Made by a program: the position numbers and the translations under genes
The notes under the pieces: model-generated
Told to the model about the DNA's origin: nothing
The model's input: only the letters and a program-made list of their open reading frames with translations
The model's database searches: none
Shown here: in pieces, positions 51,160 through 60,471 of the stretch
How the letters are laid out: every line of letters starts with the position of its first letter
Numbering within the stretch: the stretch's first letter is position 1
NCBI RefSeq assembly: GCF_021183625.1
Contig: NZ_CP089214.1
Span: 3,596,001 to 3,660,000 of the forward strand
Origin: Nocardia asteroides
Lineage (GTDB): Bacteria > Actinomycetota > Actinomycetes > Mycobacteriales > Mycobacteriaceae
DNA: 64,000 nt
Direction: 5' to 3'

Positions 51160-51333
51160 ATGAAGTCCTTTGCCGTTCCCGGTCTCGTGAGTGCGGTCGC
51201 GGGCGCCATCATCGGCGCGATCGCGGTCTTCGTCATCACCGCCGCGGCGCAGCAGAACTCGCGGCCGGAGATCGACCGCAGCGGTGACGCCGATTCCTCG
51301 CTGCTCAACAACGTCGAGTACGGCAGCCGCTGA
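51160..51333 (+). CDS. DUF2613 small membrane/secreted protein (Rv0236A-like)
   Basis: A 57-residue protein: one hydrophobic helix (VPGLVSAVAGAIIGAIAVFVITA) followed by a short polar tail AQQNSRPEIDRSGDAD. Its size and position just before aftD match Rv0236A of M. tuberculosis. TTGGAGT lies upstream of the ATG. Its stop TGA overlaps the apparent CTG start of aftD (CTGA), so the two are likely coupled. Function unknown; perhaps helps AftD insertion or complex formation. Confidence 0.85.
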   Translation: MKSFAVPGLVSAVAGAIIGAIAVFVITAAAQQNSRPEIDRSGDADSSLLNNVEYGSR

Positions 51334-54300
51334 CCTCGGCTCCACCCGTCGTCGGCACCAGCGCGCCACCCGCCGCCGGTGCCGATGACGACACCGCGCC
51401 GCTAGGCGGGCGCTGGTTCCTCGGCACCGTCGTCGCGGCGTTCCTGCTCTCCTTCCTGCAGACCCCCGGCCGCACCGTCGCCGACACCAAGTACGACCTC
51501 GCGCAGAATCCGCTCGGCTTCCTCGACCGGGCCGCGCACCTGTGGAGCAGCCAGGCCCCGATGGGCCAGGTGCAGAACCAGGCCTACGGCTACTTCTTCC
51601 CGCACGGCTCCTTCTTCTCGGCCGGGCACCTGCTCGGGCTGCCCGCCTGGGTCACCCAGCGGATCTGGTGGGCGCTGCTGCTGCTCGCCGGGTTCTGGGG
51701 CGTGGTCCGGCTCTGCCAGACGCTCGGCATCGGCAGCCGCGGATCGCGGGTCGTCGCGGCGGTGGCCTTCGCGCTGAGCCCGCGGGTGCTGACAACGCTC
51801 GGCTCCATCTCCTCCGAGACGCTGCCCATGATGCTCGCTCCCTGGGTCCTGCTCGCCCCCGCCGCGCTCGGCGTCGCGGCGGCCCGCCGCCGGGCAGGCG
51901 GCGCCGCCTCCCCCGCGGGCAGCGCGCTGGCACTCGCGCTGATGGGCTCGGTGAACGCCGTCGCGACGGTCGCCGCGTTCCTGCCCGCCCTGCTCTGGTG
52001 GGCCTCCTACCGCCCGGACCGCCGCTGGCTCCGCTTCACCGCGGCCTGGGTTCCGCTGCTCGTGCTCGCCACCTTCTGGTGGGCGGTCCCGCTGCTGCTG
52101 CTGGGCCGGGTGAGCCCGCCTTTCCTGGACTACATCGAGTCCTCCGGCGTCACCACGCAGTGGGCCTCACTCGCCGAGGTGCTGCGCGGCACCGACAGCT
52201 GGACCCCGTTCGTCTCGCCGGAGCGGATCGCGGGCGCGGTGCTGGTGACCCAGCCCGCCGCGGTACTCGCCACCGGGCTGATCGCCGCCGCAGGCATCGC
52301 CGGGCTCGCGCTGCGCTCCATGCCGCACCGGGGCAGGCTCACCCTGATCCTCTTCGCCGGCCTGGCCGGGATCTGCGCGGGCTACCTCGGCGTCATGGGC
52401 GGCCCGTTCGCCGAGCCGATCCGGGTCTTCCTCGACTCCGGCGGCGCCCCGCTGCGCAACGTGCACAAGCTGGAGCCGCTCATCCGGCTCCCGCTCGTGC
52501 TCGGCCTCGCGCACCTCTTCGCCCGGATTCCGCTGCCCGCATCGGTGCCGCTGCGCACCTGGCGCGGCGCGTGGGCGCACCCGGAGCGGGACCGCCGGGT
52601 CGCGGTGGCCGCGCTGGTGCTCGCCGCCATCGCGCTCTCCACCTCCCTGGCCTGGACCGGCAAGCTGGCCCCGCGCGGCGCCTACGAGGCCGTGCCGCCG
52701 TACTGGCTCGAGACCGCCGAGTGGCTCGCCGCCAATGCCGCCGACACCAGGGCGCTGGTCGTTCCCGGCGCGCCGTTCGGCAGCCAGGTGTGGGGGCTGA
52801 CCAGGGACGAGCCGCTGCAGGCGCTGGCGTCGACGCCGTGGGCGGTGCGCGATTCGGTCCCGCTGAACCCGCCGGGCACCATCCGCGCCATGGACTCGGT
52901 GCAGCGGCTGATCGCCGACGGCCGCCCGTCGACCGGGCTGGCGCCGACGCTGGCGGCGCAGGGCATCGGGGTGCTGGTGCTGCGCAACGATCTGGACCCG
53001 GAGACCTCCCGCTCCACCCGGCCGATGCTGGCGCACCGCGCGCTGGACGGCTCGCCCGGGCTGCGCAAGGTGGCCGAGTTCGGCCCCGCGATCGCGGCCA
53101 CCGCCATCGCGGAGGGGCTGGTGGTCGACGGCGACCTGCTCCCGGGGTACCCGGCGATCGAGGTCTACCAGGTGCAGACGCCAGGCATCGGAGCCCCCGA
53201 GCAGGTCGAATCCGGTGTCGGGGCACCGGATTCGTTCCCCGGTGCGTACAGCGTCGCGCTCGCCGACATCCCGGTGGTGCAGGGCGGCCCCGAGGTACTG
53301 GAGCGGCTGCGCCGCGACCCGGGCGCCCCGATCCCGGCGCTGCTCGCCGCCGACGCCGCCGCGGCCGGGCTGCCCGCCGGGCCGGTCACCGTCACCGACA
53401 CCCCCGTGGCCAGGGAGACCGACTTCGGCCGAGTGGACAACCACAACTCCGCCGTCCGCGCCCCGGACGACGCGCGCCGCACGCACAACCTGGTGCCGGA
53501 CTACCCGGTGCCGGGCGCGGCCCCGGTCGAGGGCGCGTGGAGCGGCGCCACCGTCACGGCGTCCAGTTCGGCGGCGGACGCCACCCAGATCGGCGGCGCC
53601 GCGCCGGGCAGCTCCACTGCCGCGGCGGTCGACGGCGACCCGTCGACCGCCTGGCTCAGCAATGGCGGCGAGTACGCGCTCGGCCAGTGGCTGCGGCTGG
53701 AGCTGGATCGGCCGATCAGCGCGGGGCAGCTCCGGGTGACCACAACCCCGGCCGCGCTCGGCGACCCGGTGAAATGGATCGAGGTGCGCACCGAGCGCGG
53801 CAGCGTCTCCGCGCGGATCACCGAACCCGGTGCGCCGGTGTCGGTTTCGCTGCCGCCGGGCAGCACCGACTGGGTCAGCGTTACCGCGATCCGGACCGAG
53901 GGTGGCACCCGCGGCGGGCAGTTCGGGATCGGCGAGATCGCGCTCGACGACTACTCCGCGCGGGACGCGCCGGTCCGGGTGCCGATCCGGCACACCGTCG
54001 CGCTGCCCCCGGTCTCCGGCACGCCCGCCGCGTGGGACCTCGGCCAGGAATTCCCCGGCCGCAGCGCCTGTTTCGACGCGCCGGACCGGATCCGCTGCCA
54101 CAAGGGGCTCGCGCTCGCGCCGGAGGAGCCCGGCGCCTTCCAGCGCACCCTCGCGGTGCCGGAGCCGACCGAGGTGGTGCCCCGGCTCACCGTGCGCACC
54201 AGGCAGAGCCCGGAGCTGGAGGCGCTGCTCACCGACCCGGCCCGCCCGGTCGCGCGCGGCAGCGGCGACGTCGGCGACCTGCGCGGCTCCGCCTTCGCCG

Positions 54301-55703
54301 CTACCGACGGCGACCCGCGGACCAGCTGGACCGCGCCGGAGAACACTGTGCGGGACAGCCCCGACGGGCCGCCCACCCTCACCATCGAACTGCCGGAGCC
54401 CGCGCTGGTCACCGGGCTCGACCTCACGCCGTCGCTCGGCGGGCTGCCCGCCGCGCCCACCTCGGTCACGGTGAACCTCGGCAACGGGCCGCAGGTGCGC
54501 TCGCTGCCCGGCGACGGGGAGGAGCGGGCCGAGCCGAGCCGGATCGAGCTGTTCCCCACGGTCACCGACCGGATCGAGCTGAGCATCACCGCCTGGCGCA
54601 CGGTCCTCGACCGCACCGCGCTCGGCTTCACCCTCGCCCAGCCGCCCGGGCTGGCCGAGGTGACCGTGCTCGGCCCCGGCTACCCGGCCCCCGCCCCGCC
54701 CGACCGGCTCGTCACGGTCCCCTGCGAGCTGGGCCCGGTAATCGCGGTCGGCGGCCGCACCCTGCGGACCTCGGTCACCGCGACCGCGGCGGAGTTGCGC
54801 TCGGGCGCACCGGTTCCCGCGGAGGTCTGCGGCGGCTCCGGCGCCGCGGCGGACGAGACGAACACCGCCGTCGAGCCCGGCGCCGCGCCGGACGACACGA
54901 ACACCGCCGGGGAGCCCGGCGCCGCGCCGAATGAGTCCGGCGCGGGGGCCGGGGACGAAACGGGGCCCGATGGTGCGGAAGTCTCGGCGCCCGCAGCGGA
55001 CACCGTCCTGCTCGCCGAGGGTGCGACCGAGGTCAACGTCGCCCCGACGGCCCTCTTCACCGTCGACCGCCTGCGCCTGGACCGCACCGACCCGCCCCCG
55101 GCCACCCCCGGTGACGGCACCCGCCTCCTCGTCCTCCCCCTGAGCACCAACGTCGGCTGGGAAGCGCACACCCCCGACGGCACCGCGCTGCGCCCGATCG
55201 TGGTCGACGGCTGGCAGCAGGGCTGGCTGCTCCCGCCCGGCGCGACCGGCCCGGTCACCGTCTCCTTCCCGGTCGACCGCTGGTACCGCCTCGGCATCTT
55301 CGGCGGCCTGCTCCTGCTCATCCCGCTCTTCCTGCTGGCCATCCCCCGCCGCGGCACCACCGCCGCCCCGGAACCACCCTGCCGCCCGTACCGCTCCCGG
55401 ATCGCCGCCGGAATCGGCGTTCTCACGGTCACCGGCCTGATCGCGGGCCCGGTCGCGCTCGCCCTCGCCGCCGCGGGCTCGGCCGCCCTCGAGGTCATGC
55501 ACCGCCGCGGCATCGAGCCCGGCCGCGCACTCCCCGTGATCGCGGGCACCGGCGTCCTCCTCGCCGCCGCCGCGCTCTCCACCGGCCCCTGGCGGCACCC
55601 CGACGGCTACGTCGGCGGAGCCCTCCTGACCCAGCTCCCCGCCGTGCTCGCGGTGATCGCGCTCGGCCTCGCCGCACTCCCCGAGCGCAAGCCCCGCCAC
55701 TAG
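51330..55703 (+). CDS. aftD: Alpha-(1->3)-arabinofuranosyltransferase AftD
   Basis: A GT-C membrane arabinosyltransferase of 1457 residues. The N-terminal ~430 residues hold multiple membrane helices, the DTKYDLAQNP loop (likely catalytic Asp), GYFFPHGSFF, RVLTTLGSISSETLPM and ESSGVTTQWASL. A middle and C-terminal region with galactose-binding/discoidin-like domains (DGDPSTAWLSNGGE, DGDPRTSWTAPEN) follows, then PLSTNVGWEAHTPDG and final membrane helices. It adds alpha-1,3-linked arabinofuranose branches to arabinogalactan and lipoarabinomannan, using decaprenyl-phospho-arabinose. No ATG/GTG/TTG start precedes the first helix in frame; CTG 51330 overlapping the DUF2613 stop is inferred. ATG 51561 would delete the catalytic loop. 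Confidence 0.9.
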   Translation: MTSAPPVVGTSAPPAAGADDDTAPLGGRWFLGTVVAAFLLSFLQTPGRTVADTKYDLAQNPLGFLDRAAHLWSSQAPMGQVQNQAYGYFFPHGSFFSAGHLLGLPAWVTQRIWWALLLLAGFWGVVRLCQTLGIGSRGSRVVAAVAFALSPRVLTTLGSISSETLPMMLAPWVLLAPAALGVAAARRRAGGAASPAGSALALALMGSVNAVATVAAFLPALLWWASYRPDRRWLRFTAAWVPLLVLATFWWAVPLLLLGRVSPPFLDYIESSGVTTQWASLAEVLRGTDSWTPFVSPERIAGAVLVTQPAAVLATGLIAAAGIAGLALRSMPHRGRLTLILFAGLAGICAGYLGVMGGPFAEPIRVFLDSGGAPLRNVHKLEPLIRLPLVLGLAHLFARIPLPASVPLRTWRGAWAHPERDRRVAVAALVLAAIALSTSLAWTGKLAPRGAYEAVPPYWLETAEWLAANAADTRALVVPGAPFGSQVWGLTRDEPLQALASTPWAVRDSVPLNPPGTIRAMDSVQRLIADGRPSTGLAPTLAAQGIGVLVLRNDLDPETSRSTRPMLAHRALDGSPGLRKVAEFGPAIAATAIAEGLVVDGDLLPGYPAIEVYQVQTPGIGAPEQVESGVGAPDSFPGAYSVALADIPVVQGGPEVLERLRRDPGAPIPALLAADAAAAGLPAGPVTVTDTPVARETDFGRVDNHNSAVRAPDDARRTHNLVPDYPVPGAAPVEGAWSGATVTASSSAADATQIGGAAPGSSTAAAVDGDPSTAWLSNGGEYALGQWLRLELDRPISAGQLRVTTTPAALGDPVKWIEVRTERGSVSARITEPGAPVSVSLPPGSTDWVSVTAIRTEGGTRGGQFGIGEIALDDYSARDAPVRVPIRHTVALPPVSGTPAAWDLGQEFPGRSACFDAPDRIRCHKGLALAPEEPGAFQRTLAVPEPTEVVPRLTVRTRQSPELEALLTDPARPVARGSGDVGDLRGSAFAATDGDPRTSWTAPENTVRDSPDGPPTLTIELPEPALVTGLDLTPSLGGLPAAPTSVTVNLGNGPQVRSLPGDGEERAEPSRIELFPTVTDRIELSITAWRTVLDRTALGFTLAQPPGLAEVTVLGPGYPAPAPPDRLVTVPCELGPVIAVGGRTLRTSVTATAAELRSGAPVPAEVCGGSGAAADETNTAVEPGAAPDDTNTAGEPGAAPNESGAGAGDETGPDGAEVSAPAADTVLLAEGATEVNVAPTALFTVDRLRLDRTDPPPATPGDGTRLLVLPLSTNVGWEAHTPDGTALRPIVVDGWQQGWLLPPGATGPVTVSFPVDRWYRLGIFGGLLLLIPLFLLAIPRRGTTAAPEPPCRPYRSRIAAGIGVLTVTGLIAGPVALALAAAGSAALEVMHRRGIEPGRALPVIAGTGVLLAAAALSTGPWRHPDGYVGGALLTQLPAVLAVIALGLAALPERKPRH

Positions 55704-55712
55704 CCTGACCGC

Positions 55713-56264
55713 ATGGAACGCTGCGCCGAGTGCGGTTTCGAGTACGACGACGCCAATCTGCCGACGGTCTCCGCGACCATCCGCGCCCTCGCCGCCGAGC
55801 ACGTCGACATCCAGACCACGGCCGACCCGGCCGCCCTTCGCCGCCGCCCGGCGCCGGAGACCTGGTCCGCGCTGGAGTACGGCTGCCACCTCCGCGACGT
55901 CCTGCTGGTGCAGCGCGAGCGGCTGCTCGCGGCGCGGCGCGGCGACACCCCGGTCGCGGAGCCCATGGGCCGGGACGAGCGAGCCGAGCACGACGGCTAC
56001 GCCGACCAGATCCCGATTGATATAGCGCGCCAATTGGCCGACGCCGCCGCGCTCTTCACGCACGCCTACGACCGGCTCGGCCCGGCCGACCGGGAGCGGC
56101 GGCTCGTCTACACCTACCCCGAGCGCGCGGAGCGCTCACTCGACTGGCTCGCGCTGCACACCGCGCACGAGCTGCGGCACCACCTGCTCGACGTCGAGCG
56201 TCAGGGTTTCGGCCGGTCGAAACGCCTGGCGAAGCGCTGGCACGGCGCCTCGACCAGCGCGTAG
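55713..56264 (+). CDS. DinB-family protein with N-terminal Cys pair
   Basis: A 183-residue protein of the DinB/YfiT four-helix fold. It begins with RCAECGFEY, a CxxC that may bind zinc. WSALEYGCHLRDVLLVQRERL has the metal-ligand His, and LDWLALHTAHELRHHLLDVERQG supplies two more His. Such proteins are metal-dependent thiol-type transferases or of unknown function. It begins nine bases after aftD and overlaps the convergent acyltransferase gene by 64 bases. Confidence 0.85.
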   Translation: MERCAECGFEYDDANLPTVSATIRALAAEHVDIQTTADPAALRRRPAPETWSALEYGCHLRDVLLVQRERLLAARRGDTPVAEPMGRDERAEHDGYADQIPIDIARQLADAAALFTHAYDRLGPADRERRLVYTYPERAERSLDWLALHTAHELRHHLLDVERQGFGRSKRLAKRWHGASTSA

Positions 56265-57364
56265 CTCGCCGCGGCCACCGGCAGCGTGAACACGACGGTG
56301 AGCAGCAGAACCTTCGGGAAACCGCCGCTGAACGGCAGGATGCCGAAGACCGGGAAGATCACCCACAGCACCGCCAGGTGCCAGATGAAGATGCCGTAGG
56401 ACCAGCGCCCGACCGTCAGCGCTACCGGCGAGGAGAGCAGCGGGCGCGGCTGATCGCGCAGGACCAGCGGCGCGAGCAGCCCGAAGCCGATCAGCGACCC
56501 GAGCGCCATCTTCGCCACGTACTGCCAGGGTTCGGCGTGCACGAGGCCGGCCGGGCCCGCGATCTCGGTGGCCGAGAGCAGGAAGGCGAGCAGCGCCAGC
56601 GTCCACATCCAGCGCCTGCGCCCGGCGAATCGATCCCAGCGCGAACCCGGCTGGACGACGAAGACCAGCTCGGCCAGCAGCATCCCCACGGCGAACCAGG
56701 GCAGGTAGCCGGGCAGCCAGTTGTCGGCGTTGATGGCGTCCGGGGTCGGCACCGGGAGGAAGTTCCAGCCCAGCGTCACCGCGCCGAGCGCGAGCACGGC
56801 CGGGATGCGCCACCGAGCCGCCGCGCCCCGCAGCCGGACCACCGCGAGCGCGAGCAGCGGCAGCACCAGATAGAAGGCCACCTCCACCGAGAGGCTCCAC
56901 ATCTGGGTCAGCCCGTCGGTGAGTGTCAAGGGGACGAACACCTGCAGCAGCAACAGGTTGGAGACCCACACCCGCAACCCGGCGGTGGCCGCCGCGTTCG
57001 GCAGCAGCACCAGCACCAGCGCGACCACCACCCAGTAGGCGGGCAGGATCCGCGCCGCGCGGTGCCGGAAGTAGTACCCGGCCGAGGGCGCGGGGCCGTG
57101 CCCGCGCGCGGCCGCGGCGTGCGGGCGCCAGAGCAGGAAGCCGGAGAGCCCGAAGAAGAGCGCGACCGCCATGTCGAAGCGCGCGAGAATCGGCCCGACC
57201 ACCGGAATCGCGGTGGTCGCGGTCTGGAATGCCACGTGCGTCACCAGCACGCCGAGCGCCGCGAGGCCGCGCATTCCATCCAGGGCCGGTACGAAGGACC
57301 GCGCCCGCACCGGCGCCGGAGCGGCGGCGGCGGGGGCCGGATCGGTGCGGGCGGTGGCGGTCAC
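56201..57364 (-). CDS. Membrane acyltransferase (acyltransferase 3 family, Rv0228-like)
   Basis: A 387-residue integral membrane protein with about ten helices. FVPALDGMRGLAALGVLVTHV holds the conserved Arg and catalytic His of acyltransferase 3 (YrhL/OafA) proteins; FFGLSGFLLWRPH and FRHRAARILPAYWVV follow. It would O-acylate a periplasmic glycan or lipid. The place and orientation match Rv0228. It starts at GTG 57364. Confidence 0.88.
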   Translation of the reverse strand: MTATARTDPAPAAAAPAPVRARSFVPALDGMRGLAALGVLVTHVAFQTATTAIPVVGPILARFDMAVALFFGLSGFLLWRPHAAAARGHGPAPSAGYYFRHRAARILPAYWVVVALVLVLLPNAAATAGLRVWVSNLLLLQVFVPLTLTDGLTQMWSLSVEVAFYLVLPLLALAVVRLRGAAARWRIPAVLALGAVTLGWNFLPVPTPDAINADNWLPGYLPWFAVGMLLAELVFVVQPGSRWDRFAGRRRWMWTLALLAFLLSATEIAGPAGLVHAEPWQYVAKMALGSLIGFGLLAPLVLRDQPRPLLSSPVALTVGRWSYGIFIWHLAVLWVIFPVFGILPFSGGFPKVLLLTVVFTLPVAAASYALVEAPCQRFARRFDRPKP

Positions 57365-57559
57365 GGCACTCCAGTCTGCCCGGCCGCGGGCACTCGGGAC
57401 GGCGGCAGCCTCGCCTGATTAGTCCCGATTACGTTTTATCCGTCCAATCCGGGCTCGGCACCGCATGGTAAGACATCGGGCTGTTAGTGTCTGGGCTCAC
57501 GAGCAACGCGGCCCGCCCCGCTGCTCGCCGGAACGCTGTTCTACGACGAGGAGAGTTGC

Positions 57560-58717
57560 ATGGCACTGAGTGCCGGAACCCGAAGGACGGTGGCCTGCCT
57601 GCTCGTGGGTCTCGGTGCGTTGCTGATCGTCGCGGCGCTGCTGATCCCGACCTACACGGTCGGCAAGGTCGCCAAGACTCCCCTCGACCTGGAGATCACC
57701 ACGATCGCGGCGAGCCAGGAGGGCGAGGAGAGCCTGGTGCTCGACTCCAAGTCGCTCACCGCGCCCGAGGGATCGGCCAAGGTGGACAGCAACGTTCCGC
57801 TGATCTCGCAGCGCTTCCTGACCGTCGAGGACCCGTCGAACGCCGACGAGATGACGGTGCAGGCGGGCCAGACGCTGCGGCGGATCGACAAGCAGGGCGA
57901 CACCGGCCTGCTCACCGCGACCGTCGACCGCGTCACCATCGACCGCACCACCGGTGAGCCGGTGAGCACCGAGCCGAACGGCTCGATCGCCGTGACCACC
58001 ACCAAGGACGGCGAGAGCATCGCCGACCCGGTGCAGCACGTCGGCCTGCAGTACCGGTTCCCGATCGGCACCGAGAAGAAGACCTACCCGTACTTCGATC
58101 TCAACGCGCGCAAGACCTCCGACATGAACTTCATCGAGGAGACCGAGATCAACAACACCAAGGTCTACCACTTCCAGCAGGTCGTCGCGCCGACCAACCT
58201 GAACGAGGTGGTCGCGGCGCCGACCAACCGGCTGACCCTGCCCGCCGCCAAGTGGGGCGTCGAGGGCGGCGACACCCCGGTGACCATGTTCCGCTGGTAC
58301 AGCAACACCCGCGACGTGTGGGTGGAGCCGCAGACCGGCACCGTGGTCAAGGGCGGCGAGGCGCTGAACATCTTCTACGGCCGCACCGGCGACAAGCCCG
58401 AGGTGACGGCGCTCAAGTCGCACGTGGTGTTCGACGAGAACACGGTCGAGTCGCAGCTCGCGGTGGCCAAGGACAACATCGACCGGCTCTCGCTGTACGG
58501 GCGGATCCTGCCGATCGTCTTCGGCGTGCTCGGCGTGCTCGCGCTGATCATCGGCGTGCTGCTCGGCCTGCGCAGCGGCGGTAGCGCCCAGCCCGCGGTG
58601 CAGCGCGCCGCGCCCTTCGGTGGCTCCGGCCCGTCGACCGCGCCGCCGACCGCGGGCAGGCCGCGCGGCAACCCGGACGCTCCGACCGAGCGGATCGACA
58701 TCAACAAGCGGCCCTGA
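57560..58717 (+). CDS. DUF3068 membrane protein (Rv0227c-like)
   Basis: A 385-residue protein with one N-terminal membrane helix (ACLLVGLGALLIVAALLIPTY), a large periplasmic domain (QYRFPIGTEKKTYPYFDLNAR, FRWYSNTRDVWVEPQTGTVVKG) and a second helix near residue 325 (ILPIVFGVLGVLALIIGVLL), ending in a disordered Pro/Gly tail. This is the DUF3068 family, conserved in mycolate actinobacteria; function unknown, sometimes labelled porin PorA family. GAGGAG precedes ATG 57560. A perfect palindrome terminator follows. Confidence 0.88.
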   Translation: MALSAGTRRTVACLLVGLGALLIVAALLIPTYTVGKVAKTPLDLEITTIAASQEGEESLVLDSKSLTAPEGSAKVDSNVPLISQRFLTVEDPSNADEMTVQAGQTLRRIDKQGDTGLLTATVDRVTIDRTTGEPVSTEPNGSIAVTTTKDGESIADPVQHVGLQYRFPIGTEKKTYPYFDLNARKTSDMNFIEETEINNTKVYHFQQVVAPTNLNEVVAAPTNRLTLPAAKWGVEGGDTPVTMFRWYSNTRDVWVEPQTGTVVKGGEALNIFYGRTGDKPEVTALKSHVVFDENTVESQLAVAKDNIDRLSLYGRILPIVFGVLGVLALIIGVLLGLRSGGSAQPAVQRAAPFGGSGPSTAPPTAGRPRGNPDAPTERIDINKRP

Positions 58718-58733
58718 GGTCGCGGTAGAAAGG

Positions 58734-58755
58734 CCCCCGGTGCGCGCACCGGGGG
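58734..58755. terminator. Terminator hairpin after DUF3068 gene
   Basis: Arms CCCCCGGTGC and GCACCGGGGG form an uninterrupted 22-base palindrome followed by TCTTCC, between convergent genes. Confidence 0.75.
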
Positions 58756-58761
58756 TCTTCC

Positions 58762-59091
58762 TCATTTCGCGGGGAGGGTGGCGACGAAGCCGGCGCCGCG
58801 CGCGACCCAGGCACGCAGGGCCGCGTCGTCGGTGACGGCGGCTGCGGTGACCCGCAGCCAGCCGTCCAGTTCCCGGCCCGCCATGACCATGGGGGTCACC
58901 GCGGTGCCGTCGAGCAGCCGCCCGCCCTCGTCCGGGTCGACCCGGACCATGAGCCCGCCCTTTCCGCTCACCGCGACCGCCATGTGGCCGCGGATCAGGA
59001 AGGCGAGGCCGCCGAACATCTTCTTCTCGGTGAACGGACCCGGCTCCAGGAGCGCGCGAACCCGGTCGGCGAGTTTCTCGTCGTACGCCAT
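58762..59091 (-). CDS. TfoX/Sxy N-terminal domain protein
   Basis: A 109-residue single-domain protein: YDEKLADRVRALLEPGPFTEKKMFGGLAFLIRGHMAVAV is the TfoX_N signature (KKMFGGLAF), with GLMVRVDPDEGG and a C-terminal WVARGAGFVATLP. In proteobacteria Sxy/TfoX proteins regulate competence; the actinobacterial role is unknown. ATG 59091 is chosen; GTG 59097 is an in-frame alternative. It is 30 bases past the flippase stop and probably follows it in one transcript. Confidence 0.85.
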   Translation of the reverse strand: MAYDEKLADRVRALLEPGPFTEKKMFGGLAFLIRGHMAVAVSGKGGLMVRVDPDEGGRLLDGTAVTPMVMAGRELDGWLRVTAAAVTDDAALRAWVARGAGFVATLPAK

Positions 59092-59121
59092 CGGCACAGT
59101 GTGCGCCGAGGCACCGACACC

Positions 59122-60408
59122 TCAGACGGTGGCGCGCTGGGCGGCGGTGCGCAGGACGACCGCCGCGACCAGGGCCGTCGTCACCGTCGCGGTGCAGGCG
59201 GCCACGGTGACCAGCGCGGGCACCGAGTGCGCGAGCGTCGCCATGAGCGTCACCTCGACGGCGAGCCCGATCCAGGTGAGCGCGGCCGGGGCGGTGCGGT
59301 CGACCGCGATGGCGGAGAGCAGGGCGCCCTGCAGCACCGCGAGGATCGCGCCGTGCAGCGCGAAGAGCCAGAGCAGGTTCTGCACCGGCGCGTAGTCGGC
59401 ACCGGCGAAGAGCGGGGCGAGCGGCGCCGCGAGCGCGGCGCCCGCCACCGCGGCGACGCCGATCCCGGAGAGCACCGCCAGCGCGTCCCTGATCGCGCGC
59501 GCCGACTGCGCGGGCTGCGCCATCCGCGGGTACAGCACCACGCCGACCGCCTGCGGCAGCCAGAAGGCGATCTTCGTCGCGATGGTGCCGAGCGCGTACC
59601 GGCCCGCGTCCGCCTCGTCCAGCACGATGCGCGCCAGGATCAGGTCCGCCGAGGAGAGCGCCATGAGCGCCGCCTGCAGCTGTGCCGCCCGCAGTACCGC
59701 GGTCACCCCCGCCGTGTGGTCACGGACGGTGGTTCGCGCGCCGGAACCGGCGGCCGGGATGCCGTCGGCGGCGCCCGCCGCGGAGCTCGCGGATCCGGCC
59801 CGCGCCGCATCGGGCACGTCGGCCCGGGTTCCGGCTGTGTAGCGGGCGTAGGCCGCCGCGGCGGCGAGGCCGACGGCGGCGGCGGCGAGGGCGGCCGCGG
59901 CGCCCGCGCCGACGGCGAGGACCGTGAGCGCGGGGACGACCCGCGCGATGCCGGTGCAGCCGAGCACGACCGCGAGCGCGCGGAACCGCCGCTGCCCCTG
60001 CAGGATCCCCTGCTCCCCCGAGACCAGGACCAGCGCGGGCGCGGCGACCAGCGCCGCAGCGCAGGCGAGCGCGCCGATATCGAGTGCCACCGACACCACC
60101 GGGACCAGCAGCGCGGCCAGCGCCGCCACGATGACGGCGCACCGGGTGCGGGTGGCGCGCAGCGCGGCGACCGGCGCACCCCGCACGAGTTCCCGCGCGA
60201 TCACGTTCTGCAGGGCGAGCGCGGGCACCGCGCAGAGCAGCTGCACCGCGAGCAGGCTGGCGAACTCGCTGTACCCCGCCGCCCCGAGCCACCGCCCGGC
60301 CAGCAGCTGCAGCAGGTACCCCGCCGCATTGGCGATCATGGCGCCCGCGGTCACCAACGTCAGCTCCGCCACCAGGGGAGGACGACGCGCATCGGACACG
60401 GGCCCCAT
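59122..60408 (-). CDS. Polysaccharide flippase-like membrane protein (MOP/Wzx superfamily)
   Basis: A 428-residue integral membrane protein with about twelve helices and a long cytosolic Ala/Gly-rich loop near residues 195-230. NAAGYLLQLLAGRWLGAAGYSEFASLLAV at the N-terminus and DLILARIVLDEADAGRYALGTIATKIAFWLPQAVGVVLYPRM later are typical of lipid-linked oligosaccharide flippases (Wzx/MurJ-like). The transported lipid-linked sugar may belong to the envelope polymer assembled by neighbouring glycosyltransferases. It diverges from the membrane protein at 60472. Confidence 0.83.
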   Translation of the reverse strand: MGPVSDARRPPLVAELTLVTAGAMIANAAGYLLQLLAGRWLGAAGYSEFASLLAVQLLCAVPALALQNVIARELVRGAPVAALRATRTRCAVIVAALAALLVPVVSVALDIGALACAAALVAAPALVLVSGEQGILQGQRRFRALAVVLGCTGIARVVPALTVLAVGAGAAAALAAAAVGLAAAAAYARYTAGTRADVPDAARAGSASSAAGAADGIPAAGSGARTTVRDHTAGVTAVLRAAQLQAALMALSSADLILARIVLDEADAGRYALGTIATKIAFWLPQAVGVVLYPRMAQPAQSARAIRDALAVLSGIGVAAVAGAALAAPLAPLFAGADYAPVQNLLWLFALHGAILAVLQGALLSAIAVDRTAPAALTWIGLAVEVTLMATLAHSVPALVTVAACTATVTTALVAAVVLRTAAQRATV

Positions 60409-60471
60409 CGTCGCACCCGCCCCGCGGCCCGTGGCGCCCCGGCCCGGCGCGGGACCGTAGGGTGATCCGCC

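Noticed and set aside
51561..55703. aftD starting at ATG 51561
   Set aside because: This would remove the first membrane helix and the DTKYDL loop, which are homologous to the AftD N-terminus and in the same frame upstream.
52167..56063. 1298-codon open frame on the minus strand opposite aftD
   Set aside because: It is a shadow of the GC-rich aftD gene: low-complexity Gly/Arg/Ala/Asp composition, no domain, no start signal, while the plus strand has clear AftD homology.
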